64,000 bases of DNA. It comes from Methylobacterium sp. J-067 (GTDB taxonomy: Bacteria; Pseudomonadota; Alphaproteobacteria; Rhizobiales; Beijerinckiaceae). A program made the translations under genes and the position numbers. The notes below the pieces were generated by a model. It had not been told where the DNA came from. It searched no databases and saw only the letters and a list, made by a program, of their open reading frames with translations. The DNA is taken from positions 186,001 to 250,000 of the forward strand of contig NZ_JAKSXZ010000110.1 in the NCBI RefSeq assembly GCF_022829465.1. The letters are read 5' to 3'. Below are positions 39,135-47,645 of the stretch, piece after piece; the first letter of the stretch is position 1; every line of letters starts with the position of its first letter.

Positions 39135-40661
39135 ATGCGTGTCGACGGAACAGTGGCGAACGGCGACGAGGAAGGGCGCACCCAGGACGGTGGCGCTCAG
39201 GAGACCGCTACCCTGGATTACGGCGCGGCCTGGTCTCGCGTGAAGCGTCGGCTGCGCGCCGAGCTGGGCGAGGACGTGTTCGCCAGCTGGTTCGCCCGCC
39301 TGGAACTCGAAGGCGTCGCGGGGGGCGCAGGTCGCCTGACGGTGCCGACGCGCTTCCTGAAGAGCTGGATCGAATCCCACTACATCGACCGCGTGCTGGC
39401 GACCTTCCGCGCCGAGGCGCCGGATGTGGACCGCGTCGAGATCGGCGTGCGCGGCACGGCGGCCCCCGTCCGCCCCGTCGCGGCTGCCATGAGCACCGCC
39501 AAGCCGGCCGCGACCAGCGGCCCGCTCGCCCGCCTTCATGCCACCCCGACCGCCGTGGCCCCGGTCGCACCGTCGCCGGAGCCGCGTACCGCCTCCGCCG
39601 GAGCGGATGCGAACACCGATTTCGCCGGCACGCCCCTCGATGCCCGCCTGACCTTCGCGAGCTTCGTCGTCGGGCGTTCGAACGCCCTGGCCCATGCCGC
39701 CGCCGAGCGCATCGCCCGGCACCAGGGGGAGGGCGCCCTCTATAACCCGCTGTACCTCCATGCTGGCGTCGGCCTCGGCAAGACGCACTTGCTGCACGGT
39801 ATCGGCCATGCCGCCCGCGAGGGTGGGCGCCGGGTGATCTACCTGACGGCCGACCGGTTCATGTACGGCTTCGTCAATGCCCTGAAGACGCAATCCGCGC
39901 TCGCCTACAAGGAGCGCCTGCGCGGCATCGACCTGCTCATCCTCGATGACGTGCAGTTCATCCAGGGCAAGTCGATCCAGGCCGAGTTCGGCCACACGAT
40001 CAACGCCCTCATCGATGCCGGCCGTCAGGTCGTGGTGGCCTCGGACCGTCCGCCGACGGAGCTGGAAGCCCTGGAGGAGCGGGTGCGCTCCCGCCTCGCG
40101 GGCGGACTCGTGGTGGAGATTGGGTCTCTCGACGAGCAACTGCGCGTCTCGATCCTGTCGGCGCGCCTCGCCGCCGTGCGGAACTCGCATCCGGGCTTCG
40201 ATGTGACGCCGCAGGTGGTGAACTACGTCGCCCGGGCGATCACGGCCAACGGCCGCGACCTCGAAGGCGCCGTGAACCGGCTCTTGGCCCACGCGACGCT
40301 GAGCGGCACCGCCGTCACCGTCGAGACCGCCGAGACCGCGATCCGCGACCTCGTGAAGAACCGCGAGCCGAAGCGGATCAAGATCGAGGACATCCAGAAG
40401 CTGGTGGCGAGCCGCTACAACGTCTCGCGCTCGGACATCCTGTCGGAGCGGCGGACGGCGGCGGTGGTGAAGCCACGCCAGATCGCCATGTACCTCTCGA
40501 AGGTGCTCACCCTGCGCTCCCTGCCGGAGATCGGCCGCCGCTTCGGCGGACGCGATCACACCACGGTGCTGCACGCCGTGCGCAAGATCGAGAAGCAGAT
40601 CGGCGAGGACACGGTGCTTGGCGATGAGGTCGAGCTTCTGAAGCGGATGCTTCAGGACTGA
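39135..40661 (+). CDS. dnaA: Chromosomal replication initiator DnaA
   Basis: A protein of 508 residues with domain I ([19 protein letters not shown]), a Pro/Ala-rich domain II, the AAA+ domain III (Walker [13 protein letters not shown], Walker [13 protein letters not shown]) and the DNA-binding domain IV with [18 protein letters not shown]. The start is ATG 39135; a GTG directly before it (39132) is an alternative, with GGGGAGAG just upstream. The last 10 bases overlap the convergent ybgC gene. The upstream region carries a GANTC cluster. Confidence 0.97.
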   Translation: MRVDGTVANGDEEGRTQDGGAQETATLDYGAAWSRVKRRLRAELGEDVFASWFARLELEGVAGGAGRLTVPTRFLKSWIESHYIDRVLATFRAEAPDVDRVEIGVRGTAAPVRPVAAAMSTAKPAATSGPLARLHATPTAVAPVAPSPEPRTASAGADANTDFAGTPLDARLTFASFVVGRSNALAHAAAERIARHQGEGALYNPLYLHAGVGLGKTHLLHGIGHAAREGGRRVIYLTADRFMYGFVNALKTQSALAYKERLRGIDLLILDDVQFIQGKSIQAEFGHTINALIDAGRQVVVASDRPPTELEALEERVRSRLAGGLVVEIGSLDEQLRVSILSARLAAVRNSHPGFDVTPQVVNYVARAITANGRDLEGAVNRLLAHATLSGTAVTVETAETAIRDLVKNREPKRIKIEDIQKLVASRYNVSRSDILSERRTAAVVKPRQIAMYLSKVLTLRSLPEIGRRFGGRDHTTVLHAVRKIEKQIGEDTVLGDEVELLKRMLQD

Positions 40662-41062
40662 GGCGGGCTGAGCAGGTCGCGCAGGCTGTCCGGCAGGCGG
40701 ACGGCCCGGCCGTCCCGCACGCAGGCCACGGTCACCTCGGCGGCGACGAGGATCTCCTCGCCGCGCCGCACGTCTTGGGACAGGGTCATCGAGGCGCCGC
40801 GCAACTCGCGCGTCGTCGTGCGGACGACGAGTTGGTCGTCCATGTAGGCTGGTTTCAGGAAATCGATCTTCATGCGGCGGACGACGAAGACGAGGCCCTT
40901 CGCCTCCCGGTGCAGGTCGGATTGATCGCCCGCGAGGCCACGCAGAAGCTCCGTCCGGCCGCGCTCCATGAAGCGCAGGTAGCTCGCATGGTAGACGAAG
41001 CCGGAGAAATCCGTGTCTTCGTAATAGACGCGCACCGGCAGCGCGTGTCCCGCCTCGTCCAT
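40652..41062 (-). CDS. ybgC: Tol-Pal associated acyl-CoA thioesterase
   Basis: A hot-dog-fold thioesterase of 136 residues. [19 protein letters not shown] carries the catalytic Asp (YYEDTD) of the YbgC/4-hydroxybenzoyl-CoA thioesterase family. In many proteobacteria ybgC opens the tol-pal operon after ruvCAB. Here ruvB lies on the same strand 1.2 kb upstream, but tolQ does not follow: ybgC runs into convergent dnaA. Substrate not determined. Confidence 0.88.
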   Translation of the reverse strand: MDEAGHALPVRVYYEDTDFSGFVYHASYLRFMERGRTELLRGLAGDQSDLHREAKGLVFVVRRMKIDFLKPAYMDDQLVVRTTTRELRGASMTLSQDVRRGEEILVAAEVTVACVRDGRAVRLPDSLRDLLSPPQS

Positions 41063-41198
41063 CGCAGTCTCTGGTCCGCATGATCGTGCCGTCGGCACGG
41101 GGCGGGTCTCTATAGCGTGTTCGCGCCCATCTGAATGCGGCGAAGGCCGCCCCCGGCTGGGGACGGCCTCCACGCGCGAACCTGAGCGGGTTCTGGAC

Positions 41199-41918
41199 TT
41201 AGCCGCCGTAGCGCATGGCGAGCGTCGAGGACTCGGCGTGCTCCTGGGCGATGTAGGGCAGCGCCTCATTGGCGAACTGCCGGCCCTGGGCGTTCTCGCC
41301 GCCCTTGGCGTAGGTGTCGTAGAGCTCCAGCGTCCGGGCGTCGGAGCGGGCCTGCTGGTCGATGTAGGTCCGGTCGAAGGCACGGCCGTTCGGAGCCTGC
41401 TGCAGCTGCGACAGGCGGGCCTGACCACGCTCGCCGAGGGCGACGCGACGGCCCGGCTCGGTCGGGCTGTTGTCCACGAGGCCGACGGCGCCGAGGGTGC
41501 CGCCCACGATCGAGGTGCCGAGGTTGGCGGCGATCGTCACCGGGGCGAGGAGGATGCCGGCCGGGTTCGACAGGTCGGTGCGGATGCCCTGGTTGTCGGA
41601 CACGACCGTGCCACCACGGCTCAGCGAGGTGCCGGCGGGCAGCAGCGCATCGGTGGTGGCCTTACGCTCGACGAGAACGCGGTTCGCGTAGGAACGGACG
41701 CGCGGATTGCGCGAACGCTCGAGGGCCATGCGGCTCGCCTCGATGCTGGCGGCGTCCGAACGCAGCGCCTCGGCGCGGAATTCCGGGGTCGAGGTGGTGG
41801 CCGGGGCGGTCTCGGTCAGGTTCGGGAAGATGCGGACCGGGAGGGCGTCCTGGGCGAGGGCCGGCGTGGCGATGGCGGCGACCGAGAAGCCGAGGGCGGC
41901 GAGCGTGGTGTTCTTCAT
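41199..41918 (-). CDS. Secreted DUF4142 family protein
   Basis: A protein of 239 residues with a Sec signal peptide (MKNTTLAALGFSVAAIATPALA). The DUF4142 features are the N-terminal AASIEASRMALERSRNPRVRSYANRVLVER helix region and the C-terminal YIDQQARSDARTLELYDTYA with FANEALPYIAQEHAES. A Gly/Val-rich hydrophobic insert (about 120-155) is present. DUF4142 proteins are ferritin-like helical bundles, frequently stress-induced in alphaproteobacteria. A sequence close to the sigma-EcfG consensus lies about 100 bp upstream. It sits between ruvB and ybgC. Confidence 0.8.
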   Translation of the reverse strand: MKNTTLAALGFSVAAIATPALAQDALPVRIFPNLTETAPATTSTPEFRAEALRSDAASIEASRMALERSRNPRVRSYANRVLVERKATTDALLPAGTSLSRGGTVVSDNQGIRTDLSNPAGILLAPVTIAANLGTSIVGGTLGAVGLVDNSPTEPGRRVALGERGQARLSQLQQAPNGRAFDRTYIDQQARSDARTLELYDTYAKGGENAQGRQFANEALPYIAQEHAESSTLAMRYGG

Positions 41919-42259
41919 GGGTGGGGAGAATCCTCTCAGAAGGGCGGGTTGAGCGGCGCTGGGCGGCGGAGCCCGGCTGCTTGGCATGACATCCCGCATT
42001 CGGGATCAGTCGGGCGCTCAACCGGAGCCACACGCCGGTGTTCCATCAATGTTGCATCGCGATCGCGTGATATTCGACGCAGGCGGCAAGCACGGGATTA
42101 CGCAGACGTAGCCGTTAGACTGAAAGAATTTGAAGGCGTTACAGCGCCTTGGACGCAAAATAGGCTACGTAGCGCAAGCAACGGCCAAGCTTGTCTTGCG
42201 TGTCGCGTTATGTCGCACAGGAAAGCCTGACCGGAGCGAGATGCATGACGCGCAAGGCG
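41919..42259. other. 341-bp intergenic region between ruvB and the DUF4142 gene
   Basis: It contains a lower-GC stretch and several short palindromes, for example ATCGCGATCGCG near 42056 and a small hairpin TGACGC-GCAAG-GCGTCA at 42246-42262 at the ruvB end. An EcfG-like promoter for the DUF4142 gene is at 42020-42044. No gene is supported. Confidence 0.5.
42020..42044 (-). promoter_or_regulatory. Candidate sigma-EcfG promoter of the DUF4142 gene
   Basis: Read on the minus strand: GGAAC (42044-42040), 16 bases, then GGTT (42023-42020). The alphaproteobacterial general-stress consensus is GGAAC-N16/17-CGTT, so one base differs. It lies about 100 bp before the ATG in the correct orientation. 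Not tested. Confidence 0.4.
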
Positions 42260-43318
42260 TCAGGCGTCTTCTCCGTTCTGGAACAAGCCGAACTGGTTGG
42301 CCGGGTCGCGCTTCGGCTCCGCGAAGCCGAGATGGCGGAAGGCGTGCCGCGTCAGGACACGCCCTCGCGGCGTGCGCTGCACGAAGCCCTTCTGGATCAG
42401 GAAGGGCTCCACGATGTCCTCGATGGCGTCCCGTGGCTCCGAGAGAGCGGCGCTGATCGTCTCGATCCCCACCGGCCCCCCGCCGAAGGAGGTGGCGATC
42501 AGGGTCAGGTACTTCCGGTCCATCACGTCGAGGCCGGCGCCGTCGACGTCGAGGAGTTGCAGCGCCCGGTCGGCGATGGTCCGCGTCACCATCTCGGCGT
42601 CGGCCACGATGGCGAAGTCCCGCACCCGTCGCAGCAGGCGTCCAGCGATGCGCGGCGTGCCGCGCGCGCGCTTGGCGATCTCGTTGGCGCCCTCCGGCGA
42701 CATGCCGAGCCCGAGCACCCGCGCGCCCCGGCTGACGATCATTTCAAGCTCGTCGATCTCGTAGAATTCCAGCCGGATCGGGATGCCGAACCGGTCGCGC
42801 AGCGGCGTGGTGAGCAGGCCGGCGCGGGTCGTCGCCCCCACGAGGGTGAATTTCGGCAGCTCGATCTTCACCGAGCGCGCGGCCGGGCCTTCGCCGATGA
42901 TGAGGTCGAGCTGGTAATCCTCCATCGCGGGATAGAGGATTTCTTCCACAGCCGGGTTCAGGCGGTGGATCTCGTCGATGAAGAGCACGTCGCGCTCTTC
43001 GAGGTTGGTCAGCTGCGCGGCGAGGTCGCCGGCCTTGGCGATGACCGGCCCGGAGGTCGAGCGGAAGTTCACCCCGAGTTCGCGGGCCACGATCTGCGCC
43101 AGCGTGGTCTTGCCCAGCCCCGGCGGTCCGACGAACAGCACGTGGTCGAGGGCCTGGCCCGTCTTGCGCGCGGCCTCGATGAAGATCTGCATGTTCGCCC
43201 GCGCCGCCCGCTGCCCGATGAACTCGGACAGGTTCAGCGGACGGATGGACTGATCCGCATCCTCTCCGCGCTTTTCGGCCGAGAGGAGGGGATTCGTCGG
43301 GGGTTTGGGCTTGGTCAT
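42260..43318 (-). CDS. ruvB: Holliday junction branch-migration helicase RuvB
   Basis: An AAA+ ATPase of 352 residues. It has Walker [16 protein letters not shown], Walker [12 protein letters not shown], the ATTRAG sensor region, and a C-terminal winged-helix domain with [15 protein letters not shown]. It drives branch migration with RuvA. ruvA and ruvC are not directly upstream in this window, although the three are often clustered. No strong terminator was seen. Confidence 0.96.
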   Translation of the reverse strand: MTKPKPPTNPLLSAEKRGEDADQSIRPLNLSEFIGQRAARANMQIFIEAARKTGQALDHVLFVGPPGLGKTTLAQIVARELGVNFRSTSGPVIAKAGDLAAQLTNLEERDVLFIDEIHRLNPAVEEILYPAMEDYQLDLIIGEGPAARSVKIELPKFTLVGATTRAGLLTTPLRDRFGIPIRLEFYEIDELEMIVSRGARVLGLGMSPEGANEIAKRARGTPRIAGRLLRRVRDFAIVADAEMVTRTIADRALQLLDVDGAGLDVMDRKYLTLIATSFGGGPVGIETISAALSEPRDAIEDIVEPFLIQKGFVQRTPRGRVLTRHAFRHLGFAEPKRDPANQFGLFQNGEDA

Positions 43319-43508
43319 GAACCTTTCGGCGCCTGCGCGTCCGGGACCGCCCCTCCTACCGTGTGGAGTGGGGGAAGTCTAAGCGAGAGGGCACGTCGCC
43401 TCTGGCGCGAATCGTCGTGAAGCTGCAACCTTGGCAATGCAACCAAATCGGGCCGGTGGACGCTTTACGGATGCCCCCGTCGGATCTCTGCACCAGTCCA
43501 GGACCATC

Positions 43509-43742
43509 ATGTTGCGATCGCTTTGCCTCGGCGCCGTTTGCGTCGGCCTTGGGTTGGCCTCCGCGCAGGCCCGTTCGACCTGCCCCTCGGTCACGGAGCA
43601 GCCCGCCGCCCAGGCGGAGGCGACCGTCCGCCCGGTCTCGGCGATGGTGACGGAGAGCCAGCCCATCTGCACGCACACCCGCCGCCGCCTCTGGCTCGAA
43701 AGCGAGGGCTGGGTCGTCCGCAAGATCGCGACCTGCCGTTAG
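43509..43742 (+). CDS. Small secreted cysteine-containing protein
   Basis: A protein of 77 residues with a signal peptide (MLRSLCLGAVCVGLGLASAQA). The mature chain of about 56 residues has three cysteines (TCPSV, PICTH, ATCR at the C terminus), which could form a disulfide. The frame is open to 43431 but the upstream part looks non-coding. No family recognised. Confidence 0.6.
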   Translation: MLRSLCLGAVCVGLGLASAQARSTCPSVTEQPAAQAEATVRPVSAMVTESQPICTHTRRRLWLESEGWVVRKIATCR

Positions 43743-43796
43743 GCGGGGTTAACGGGCGGTTACGCAGTCCGCGCGGCTGGCGGGGCCGCTGCGCCC

Positions 43797-43821
43797 GGAA
43801 CGACATCGGTGGTGACCCGTT
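43797..43821 (+). promoter_or_regulatory. Candidate sigma-EcfG (general stress) promoter
   Basis: GGAAC at 43797-43801, exactly 16 bases, then CGTT at 43818-43821: a perfect match to the alphaproteobacterial sigma-EcfG consensus GGAAC-N16/17-CGTT. It is 35 bp before the ATG of the secreted protein gene at 43857, in the right orientation. Seen in sequence; activity is inferred. Confidence 0.6.
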
Positions 43822-43856
43822 CCCGGTTCGAGACCGGCCGACACCGGAGCCCGTTC

Positions 43857-44240
43857 ATGCGTTCGCGTACACTGACCCTCTTCGCCGTCCTGGCGACCCT
43901 GCCCGTCGCGCTGCCCGCCGCAGCGGAGGGCTATCGCTCCTACGGCTATTACGGCACCGGCATCCCGCGCGTGGCCTATGACCGGGGCTTCGCCGAGCCC
44001 TTCGTAGCCGGCGAATATATCGGGGCGCCCTTCACCCACGTGCCGAGCCCGAACCGGATCGTCCCCACGCCGTGGAGCTACGGAACCTACGGCGTGCCGA
44101 CCGTTTCGGGCATCGCAGCCCCGCCGACCGGGGCGCCGACCCTGACGGTCATCCACGCCCCCGGCGCCCGGAAGTCGGCGCGCCGCGAGGATGATGCCGG
44201 AGACCTGCGGGTGGTGAACGTCAACGTTCCCCGTCGCTGA
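43857..44240 (+). CDS. Secreted Tyr/Gly/Pro-rich protein of unknown function
   Basis: A protein of 127 residues with a signal peptide (MRSRTLTLFAVLATLPVALPAAA). The mature part begins EGYRSYGYYGTGIPRVAYDR and is rich in Tyr, Gly and Pro, ending in a basic stretch and VVNVNVPRR. ATG 43857 was chosen over 43809 because it starts the signal peptide. A perfect sigma-EcfG-type promoter sits just upstream, so it may be a general-stress envelope protein (inference). The 3' end overlaps the minus-strand gene ending at 44221 by 20 bp. Confidence 0.65.
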   Translation: MRSRTLTLFAVLATLPVALPAAAEGYRSYGYYGTGIPRVAYDRGFAEPFVAGEYIGAPFTHVPSPNRIVPTPWSYGTYGVPTVSGIAAPPTGAPTLTVIHAPGARKSARREDDAGDLRVVNVNVPRR

Positions 44241-44619
44241 CCGACTCGTACCAGCCGGCATAGGGCGTGTTGCGCGCCATGTGTCGGTTGAGGTCGGGCG
44301 ATCCGTCCTCCCACCAGACCGGACCGCGCTCGCCGAGGGCGACCTTCGCCACATCGACCGCTGCGCGCGCCGCCTTCATGGCCGCCGCATCGCCGCTGCG
44401 CTTGGCCTGGGCGACCGCCCGCCGTGCATCCATAAGCTGCGACACGAGCGCTTTACGCTGATCTTCCGGCAGCGACGGATCAGCGCACCGCCACAGCCTT
44501 CCGCGGACGACGAAGTAGCGGCCATCGGGCGTGACGGTCGGCGGGGCCTTTGCCGTTCGCGCAGGCTTAAGCTTTTTCGTTTCACGGTGCCCGGAAGGTG
44601 AACCGGGACTGCCATGCAG
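44221..44619 (-). CDS. Small conserved protein with no usable standard start codon
   Basis: The open frame encodes a coherent domain from about 44575 down: TVTPDGRYFVVRGRLWRCAD ... ARRAVAQAKRSGDAAAMKAA ... GPVWWEDGSPDLNRHMARN. I recall this small cytosolic family in Rhizobiales, without known function. No ATG, GTG or TTG exists in frame upstream of the domain; the end given (44619) is a CTG. A GTG at 44585 with basic codons after it lies in another frame, so a frameshift, a rare start or a damaged N terminus must be considered. Coordinates of the 5' end are approximate. Confidence 0.5.
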   Translation of the reverse strand: MHGSPGSPSGHRETKKLKPARTAKAPPTVTPDGRYFVVRGRLWRCADPSLPEDQRKALVSQLMDARRAVAQAKRSGDAAAMKAARAAVDVAKVALGERGPVWWEDGSPDLNRHMARNTPYAGWYESVSDGER

Positions 44620-45525
44620 ATCGTCGTCGTCGATTCGAGCCAGGTCGTCCTGCGGGTGATCGGCTCGTTGCTCGAAGCGCGCGGGCATACCGTTCACGAG
44701 TTCACCGAATCCGATGCGGCGCTGGCTTTCCTCACGGACGTGCCGGAGGTGCGGGTGCTCATCACCAGCCTGGAGGTCCGGCCCATGAACGGGCTCGAAC
44801 TCTGCTGGGCGGTGCGGCTTCTTGCCGAGGACAGGCGGCCCCTGCACATCATCACGATGTCCTCCGCGAACAGCGTCCACAACCTCGCCGAGGCGCTGGA
44901 TAGCGGCGCCGACGACTTCATCGAGAAGCCCCCGCGCGCCGAGGAGTTGCATGCGCGCCTGCGCGCCGCCGAGCGCATGGCCAAGCTTCAGGAAGAGCTG
45001 ATCCGCCTCGCGGAGACGGATGGGCTCACGGGCCTGCTCAACCGGCGCACCTTCCGCGAGCGCATCGACAACAGCATCGCGCGGGGCATCACCGGGCGGC
45101 CGCCCTCGCTGATCGTGGTCGATATCGACCATTTCAAGCGCATCAACGACGTGCACGGTCACGATGTCGGCGACGAGGCGATCCGCGCCGTAGCAGGCCT
45201 CCTCAACGAGACCGGCACCGTCGGCCGCCTCGGCGGCGAGGAATTCGGCATCTTCCTGCCCGAGCGCGACCTCGACTCGGCGCTGTTCCACGCCGAAGGC
45301 CTGCGGGTGCGCGTCCGTGCGCTGCGCATCGCCTGCGGCGACGGGACGATCGGCCTGACCTGCAGCTTCGGCGTCTCGACCTGGGCCGAGACCGACACGG
45401 TGCCGGCGCTGATCAAGCGGGCGGACGTCGCGCTCTACGAAGCCAAGGCCGCCGGCCGGAATCGCGTGATGACCGAGACGCGCCGGAGTGGCTTCGTTGC
45501 GATGACCCGTCCGAACGTCTCGTAA
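44614..45525 (+). CDS. Diguanylate cyclase with degenerate receiver domain
   Basis: A protein of 303 residues. An N-terminal receiver-like domain (about 1-118) has D7 and K105 but Ser52 where the phospho-acceptor Asp should be (VLITSLEVRPMNGLEL), so it cannot be phosphorylated normally. A short helical linker leads to a GGDEF domain (about 135-295) with intact GGEEF at 207-211 and the FKRINDVHGHDVGDE block, so c-di-GMP synthesis is expected. The RxxD inhibition site that would sit at 198-201 is replaced by NETG. Overall order resembles half of PleD. Confidence 0.87.
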   Translation: MQIVVVDSSQVVLRVIGSLLEARGHTVHEFTESDAALAFLTDVPEVRVLITSLEVRPMNGLELCWAVRLLAEDRRPLHIITMSSANSVHNLAEALDSGADDFIEKPPRAEELHARLRAAERMAKLQEELIRLAETDGLTGLLNRRTFRERIDNSIARGITGRPPSLIVVDIDHFKRINDVHGHDVGDEAIRAVAGLLNETGTVGRLGGEEFGIFLPERDLDSALFHAEGLRVRVRALRIACGDGTIGLTCSFGVSTWAETDTVPALIKRADVALYEAKAAGRNRVMTETRRSGFVAMTRPNVS

Positions 45526-45718
45526 CGGCGCGCCAAGATAATTACAATTTTACGCAATCTCGTTTTCGAACATCGCGCCATGCCAGTTCGCGGAAAACTG
45601 CCCCTGGATGTGCGCAGTAATCCTTAATTTCGCTGGTTTGGGGGTGGAACGGATCTTGGAGCTACTTCGGATGACTTGGCCGGAATGTCCCGGTCAGGGA
45701 ATACGGGGTGCGATAACC

Positions 45719-46396
45719 ATGACCACGCCGATTGGCGTCCTCATCTTGGATGAACCCGAGGATCTGAGCACCACGGTGCGCGCCAGCCTCGAACACATGC
45801 CGGAATTCTCGACCATCGGGGAGGAAGACCTCTCCCATGACGGTGGGCCGGCCGTCGCCCTCGTGTTCCTCGACGAGGCCCGCCTTGCGGACGGCGTCGC
45901 GCGCATCAGCGGCCTCAAGGAGCGCCAGCCGAGCCTGCGCGTGCTCGTGTCGTTCAAGGCGCTCACCGCCGACGACCTGCGGGCCGTGCTCGCGGTCGGC
46001 GCGGATGCCTTCGTGGCGCGCTCGAAGTCGCCCCGCGATCTCGGCGCCGCCATCGTCGCCTTGGCGGAAGGCGCCGATTGCCTCGTGCGGATGGAGCCGG
46101 TGCCGGCGGCCGAGGTGATGGACGGACAGGGCCTGACGCCCCGCGAGGCGGAAGTGCTGCGTTTCCTCAGCGCCGGCTTCAGCAACAAGGAAGTCGCCCG
46201 GCGCCTCGCCCTCAGCGTGCGCACGGTGGAGACGCACCGCCTCAACCTCCGGCGCAAGACGCAGACCGGCCGGCTGAAGGATCTCGTCTCCCTCGCGCGC
46301 CAGCTCGGCCTGTCGCCCGTGGTCGACGCGGAGCCCGTCCGCCGGAACGGCGAGCCGCGCCAGGGCTCGCAGGAGGATCACTCCTCCCGCCACTGA
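45719..46396 (+). CDS. LuxR-type transcriptional regulator with receiver-like N domain
   Basis: A protein of 225 residues from ATG 45719 (MTTPIGVLILDEPEDLSTTV). The N-terminal part (about 1-125) folds like a receiver but lacks the usual double acidic pair and is probably atypical. The C-terminal HTH (about 138-195) is classical: LTPREAEVLRFLSAGFSNKE then VRTVETHRLNLRRK. It follows the diguanylate cyclase gene by 193 bp of lower-GC DNA, likely its own promoter region, so a shared output is possible. Targets are unknown. Confidence 0.82.
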   Translation: MTTPIGVLILDEPEDLSTTVRASLEHMPEFSTIGEEDLSHDGGPAVALVFLDEARLADGVARISGLKERQPSLRVLVSFKALTADDLRAVLAVGADAFVARSKSPRDLGAAIVALAEGADCLVRMEPVPAAEVMDGQGLTPREAEVLRFLSAGFSNKEVARRLALSVRTVETHRLNLRRKTQTGRLKDLVSLARQLGLSPVVDAEPVRRNGEPRQGSQEDHSSRH

Positions 46397-46403
46397 TACG
46401 CGT

Positions 46404-47531
46404 TCAGGCGGCCTTGGCCGCCGAACGCCGTCTCTGCTTGGTCTTGAGTTCCTTGCGGACACGGGCAAGACGCGACTGCAGCAGGCCGAGCACGGCCGCT
46501 TCTTCCGCGCGGAGCTTGCCGGGATCCTCGGTGAGTTCGGACTGGACCGCGCCGCTCATCTGATCGAGCAGCGCCCCTTCGAGGTAGCAATCCAGCACCT
46601 CGGGATGAATGTAGCACTTCCGGCAAATGGTCGGGGTGTTGCCGAGGCGCTGGGCGACATCCTCGATGGCCTGGCGCACGTTGCGCTTGGCGCCGGTCTC
46701 GCTGTCGAACGCTTCGAAGGCGCGCAGCGCGAGGGCGGCCAGCACCGTGCCGGCCCAGGTGCGGAAGTCCTTGGCGGTGTAATCCTCCCCGGTGATCTCC
46801 CGGAGGTAGGCATTCACATCGGACGAGGTGACGTCGCGCTGGACGCCGTCCTCATCGATGTACTGGAACAACTCCTGGCCGGGCAGGTCTTGGCAGGCCT
46901 TCACGATGCGCGCGACGCGCTTGTCCTTGAGCGAGACGTTCCATTCCTTGCCGCTCTTGCCCTTGAAGCGGAAGCTGAGTTCCGCGCCCACGACCTTCAC
47001 GTGCGGGTCGCGCAGCGTCGTCAGGCCATAGCTGCGGTTGGTGCGCGCGTAGTCGTCGTTGCCGACGCGGATGAGCGTCGTCTCCAACAGGTGGACGACG
47101 GTGGCGAGCACCTTCTCGCGCGGCAGGCCCCGGCGCCTCATGTCGGCGTCGATCCGCTCGCGGACTTTCGGCAGGGCGTCGGCGAAGCTCATGATGCGCG
47201 AGAATTTGTCGGCCTCGCGCGCCTGCCGGAAATCCGGGTGGTAGCGGTACTGCTTGCGGCCCTTGGCATCGCGGCCCGTCGCCTGGATATGGCCGTTCCG
47301 GCGCGGGCAGATCCACACGTCGACATAGGCCGGCGGGATGGCGAGCTTCTTGATGCGCTCCAGCGTCGCCCCGTCGCGCACGGGCGATCCCTTGGGGTCG
47401 CGGTAGCTGAAACCCTTGCCGCTGCGGCGGCGGGTGAGGCCGGGGCGGCTGTCGTCCATGTAGACGAGCCCGGCTTCCTCGGCGGCGTGTTTCAGGTCGC
47501 CGCCGCGCTCGGCCAATTCCACCGCGGCCAT
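46404..47531 (-). CDS. DNA topoisomerase IB
   Basis: A protein of 375 residues, a bacterial type IB topoisomerase like the poxviral and Deinococcus enzymes. Catalytic residues are visible: R155 in LIRVGNDDYARTNRSYGLTTLR-type block, R257 in TAKDFRTWAGT and the nucleophile Y307 in CYIHPEVLD. It relaxes supercoils by nicking one strand with a 3'-phosphotyrosine link. The N-terminal RRRSGKGFSYRDPKGSPVRD block is typical. A GGAAC-N16-GGTT sequence upstream suggests stress control. It is convergent with the LuxR gene, 7 bp apart. Confidence 0.93.
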   Translation of the reverse strand: MAAVELAERGGDLKHAAEEAGLVYMDDSRPGLTRRRSGKGFSYRDPKGSPVRDGATLERIKKLAIPPAYVDVWICPRRNGHIQATGRDAKGRKQYRYHPDFRQAREADKFSRIMSFADALPKVRERIDADMRRRGLPREKVLATVVHLLETTLIRVGNDDYARTNRSYGLTTLRDPHVKVVGAELSFRFKGKSGKEWNVSLKDKRVARIVKACQDLPGQELFQYIDEDGVQRDVTSSDVNAYLREITGEDYTAKDFRTWAGTVLAALALRAFEAFDSETGAKRNVRQAIEDVAQRLGNTPTICRKCYIHPEVLDCYLEGALLDQMSGAVQSELTEDPGKLRAEEAAVLGLLQSRLARVRKELKTKQRRRSAAKAA

Positions 47532-47575
47532 GGTGAAAACCCTCCCATACCGGTCTGCGCGCGCCGGCTTCCGAC

Positions 47576-47600
47576 AACCTCGATGCCGAACCCACGTTCC
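47576..47600 (-). promoter_or_regulatory. Candidate sigma-EcfG promoter of the topoisomerase IB gene
   Basis: On the minus strand GGAAC (47600-47596), 16 bases, then GGTT (47579-47576): one base from the GGAAC-N16/17-CGTT consensus. It lies 45 bp before the ATG at 47531, in the correct orientation. Confidence 0.42.
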
Positions 47601-47645
47601 GGGGTGCGACTTCCGTTTCGGGCCCAGGCGGTGCAGGACCGGGCG

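Noticed and set aside
45655..45680. Sigma-EcfG promoter in front of the LuxR-type gene (a GGAAC is present)
   Set aside because: No CGTT or GGTT lies at 16 or 17 bases from the GGAAC.
45608..45718. Upstream ATG at 45608 for the LuxR-type regulator
   Set aside because: The added 37 residues are encoded by lower-GC, promoter-like DNA and do not resemble the receiver-like domain start.
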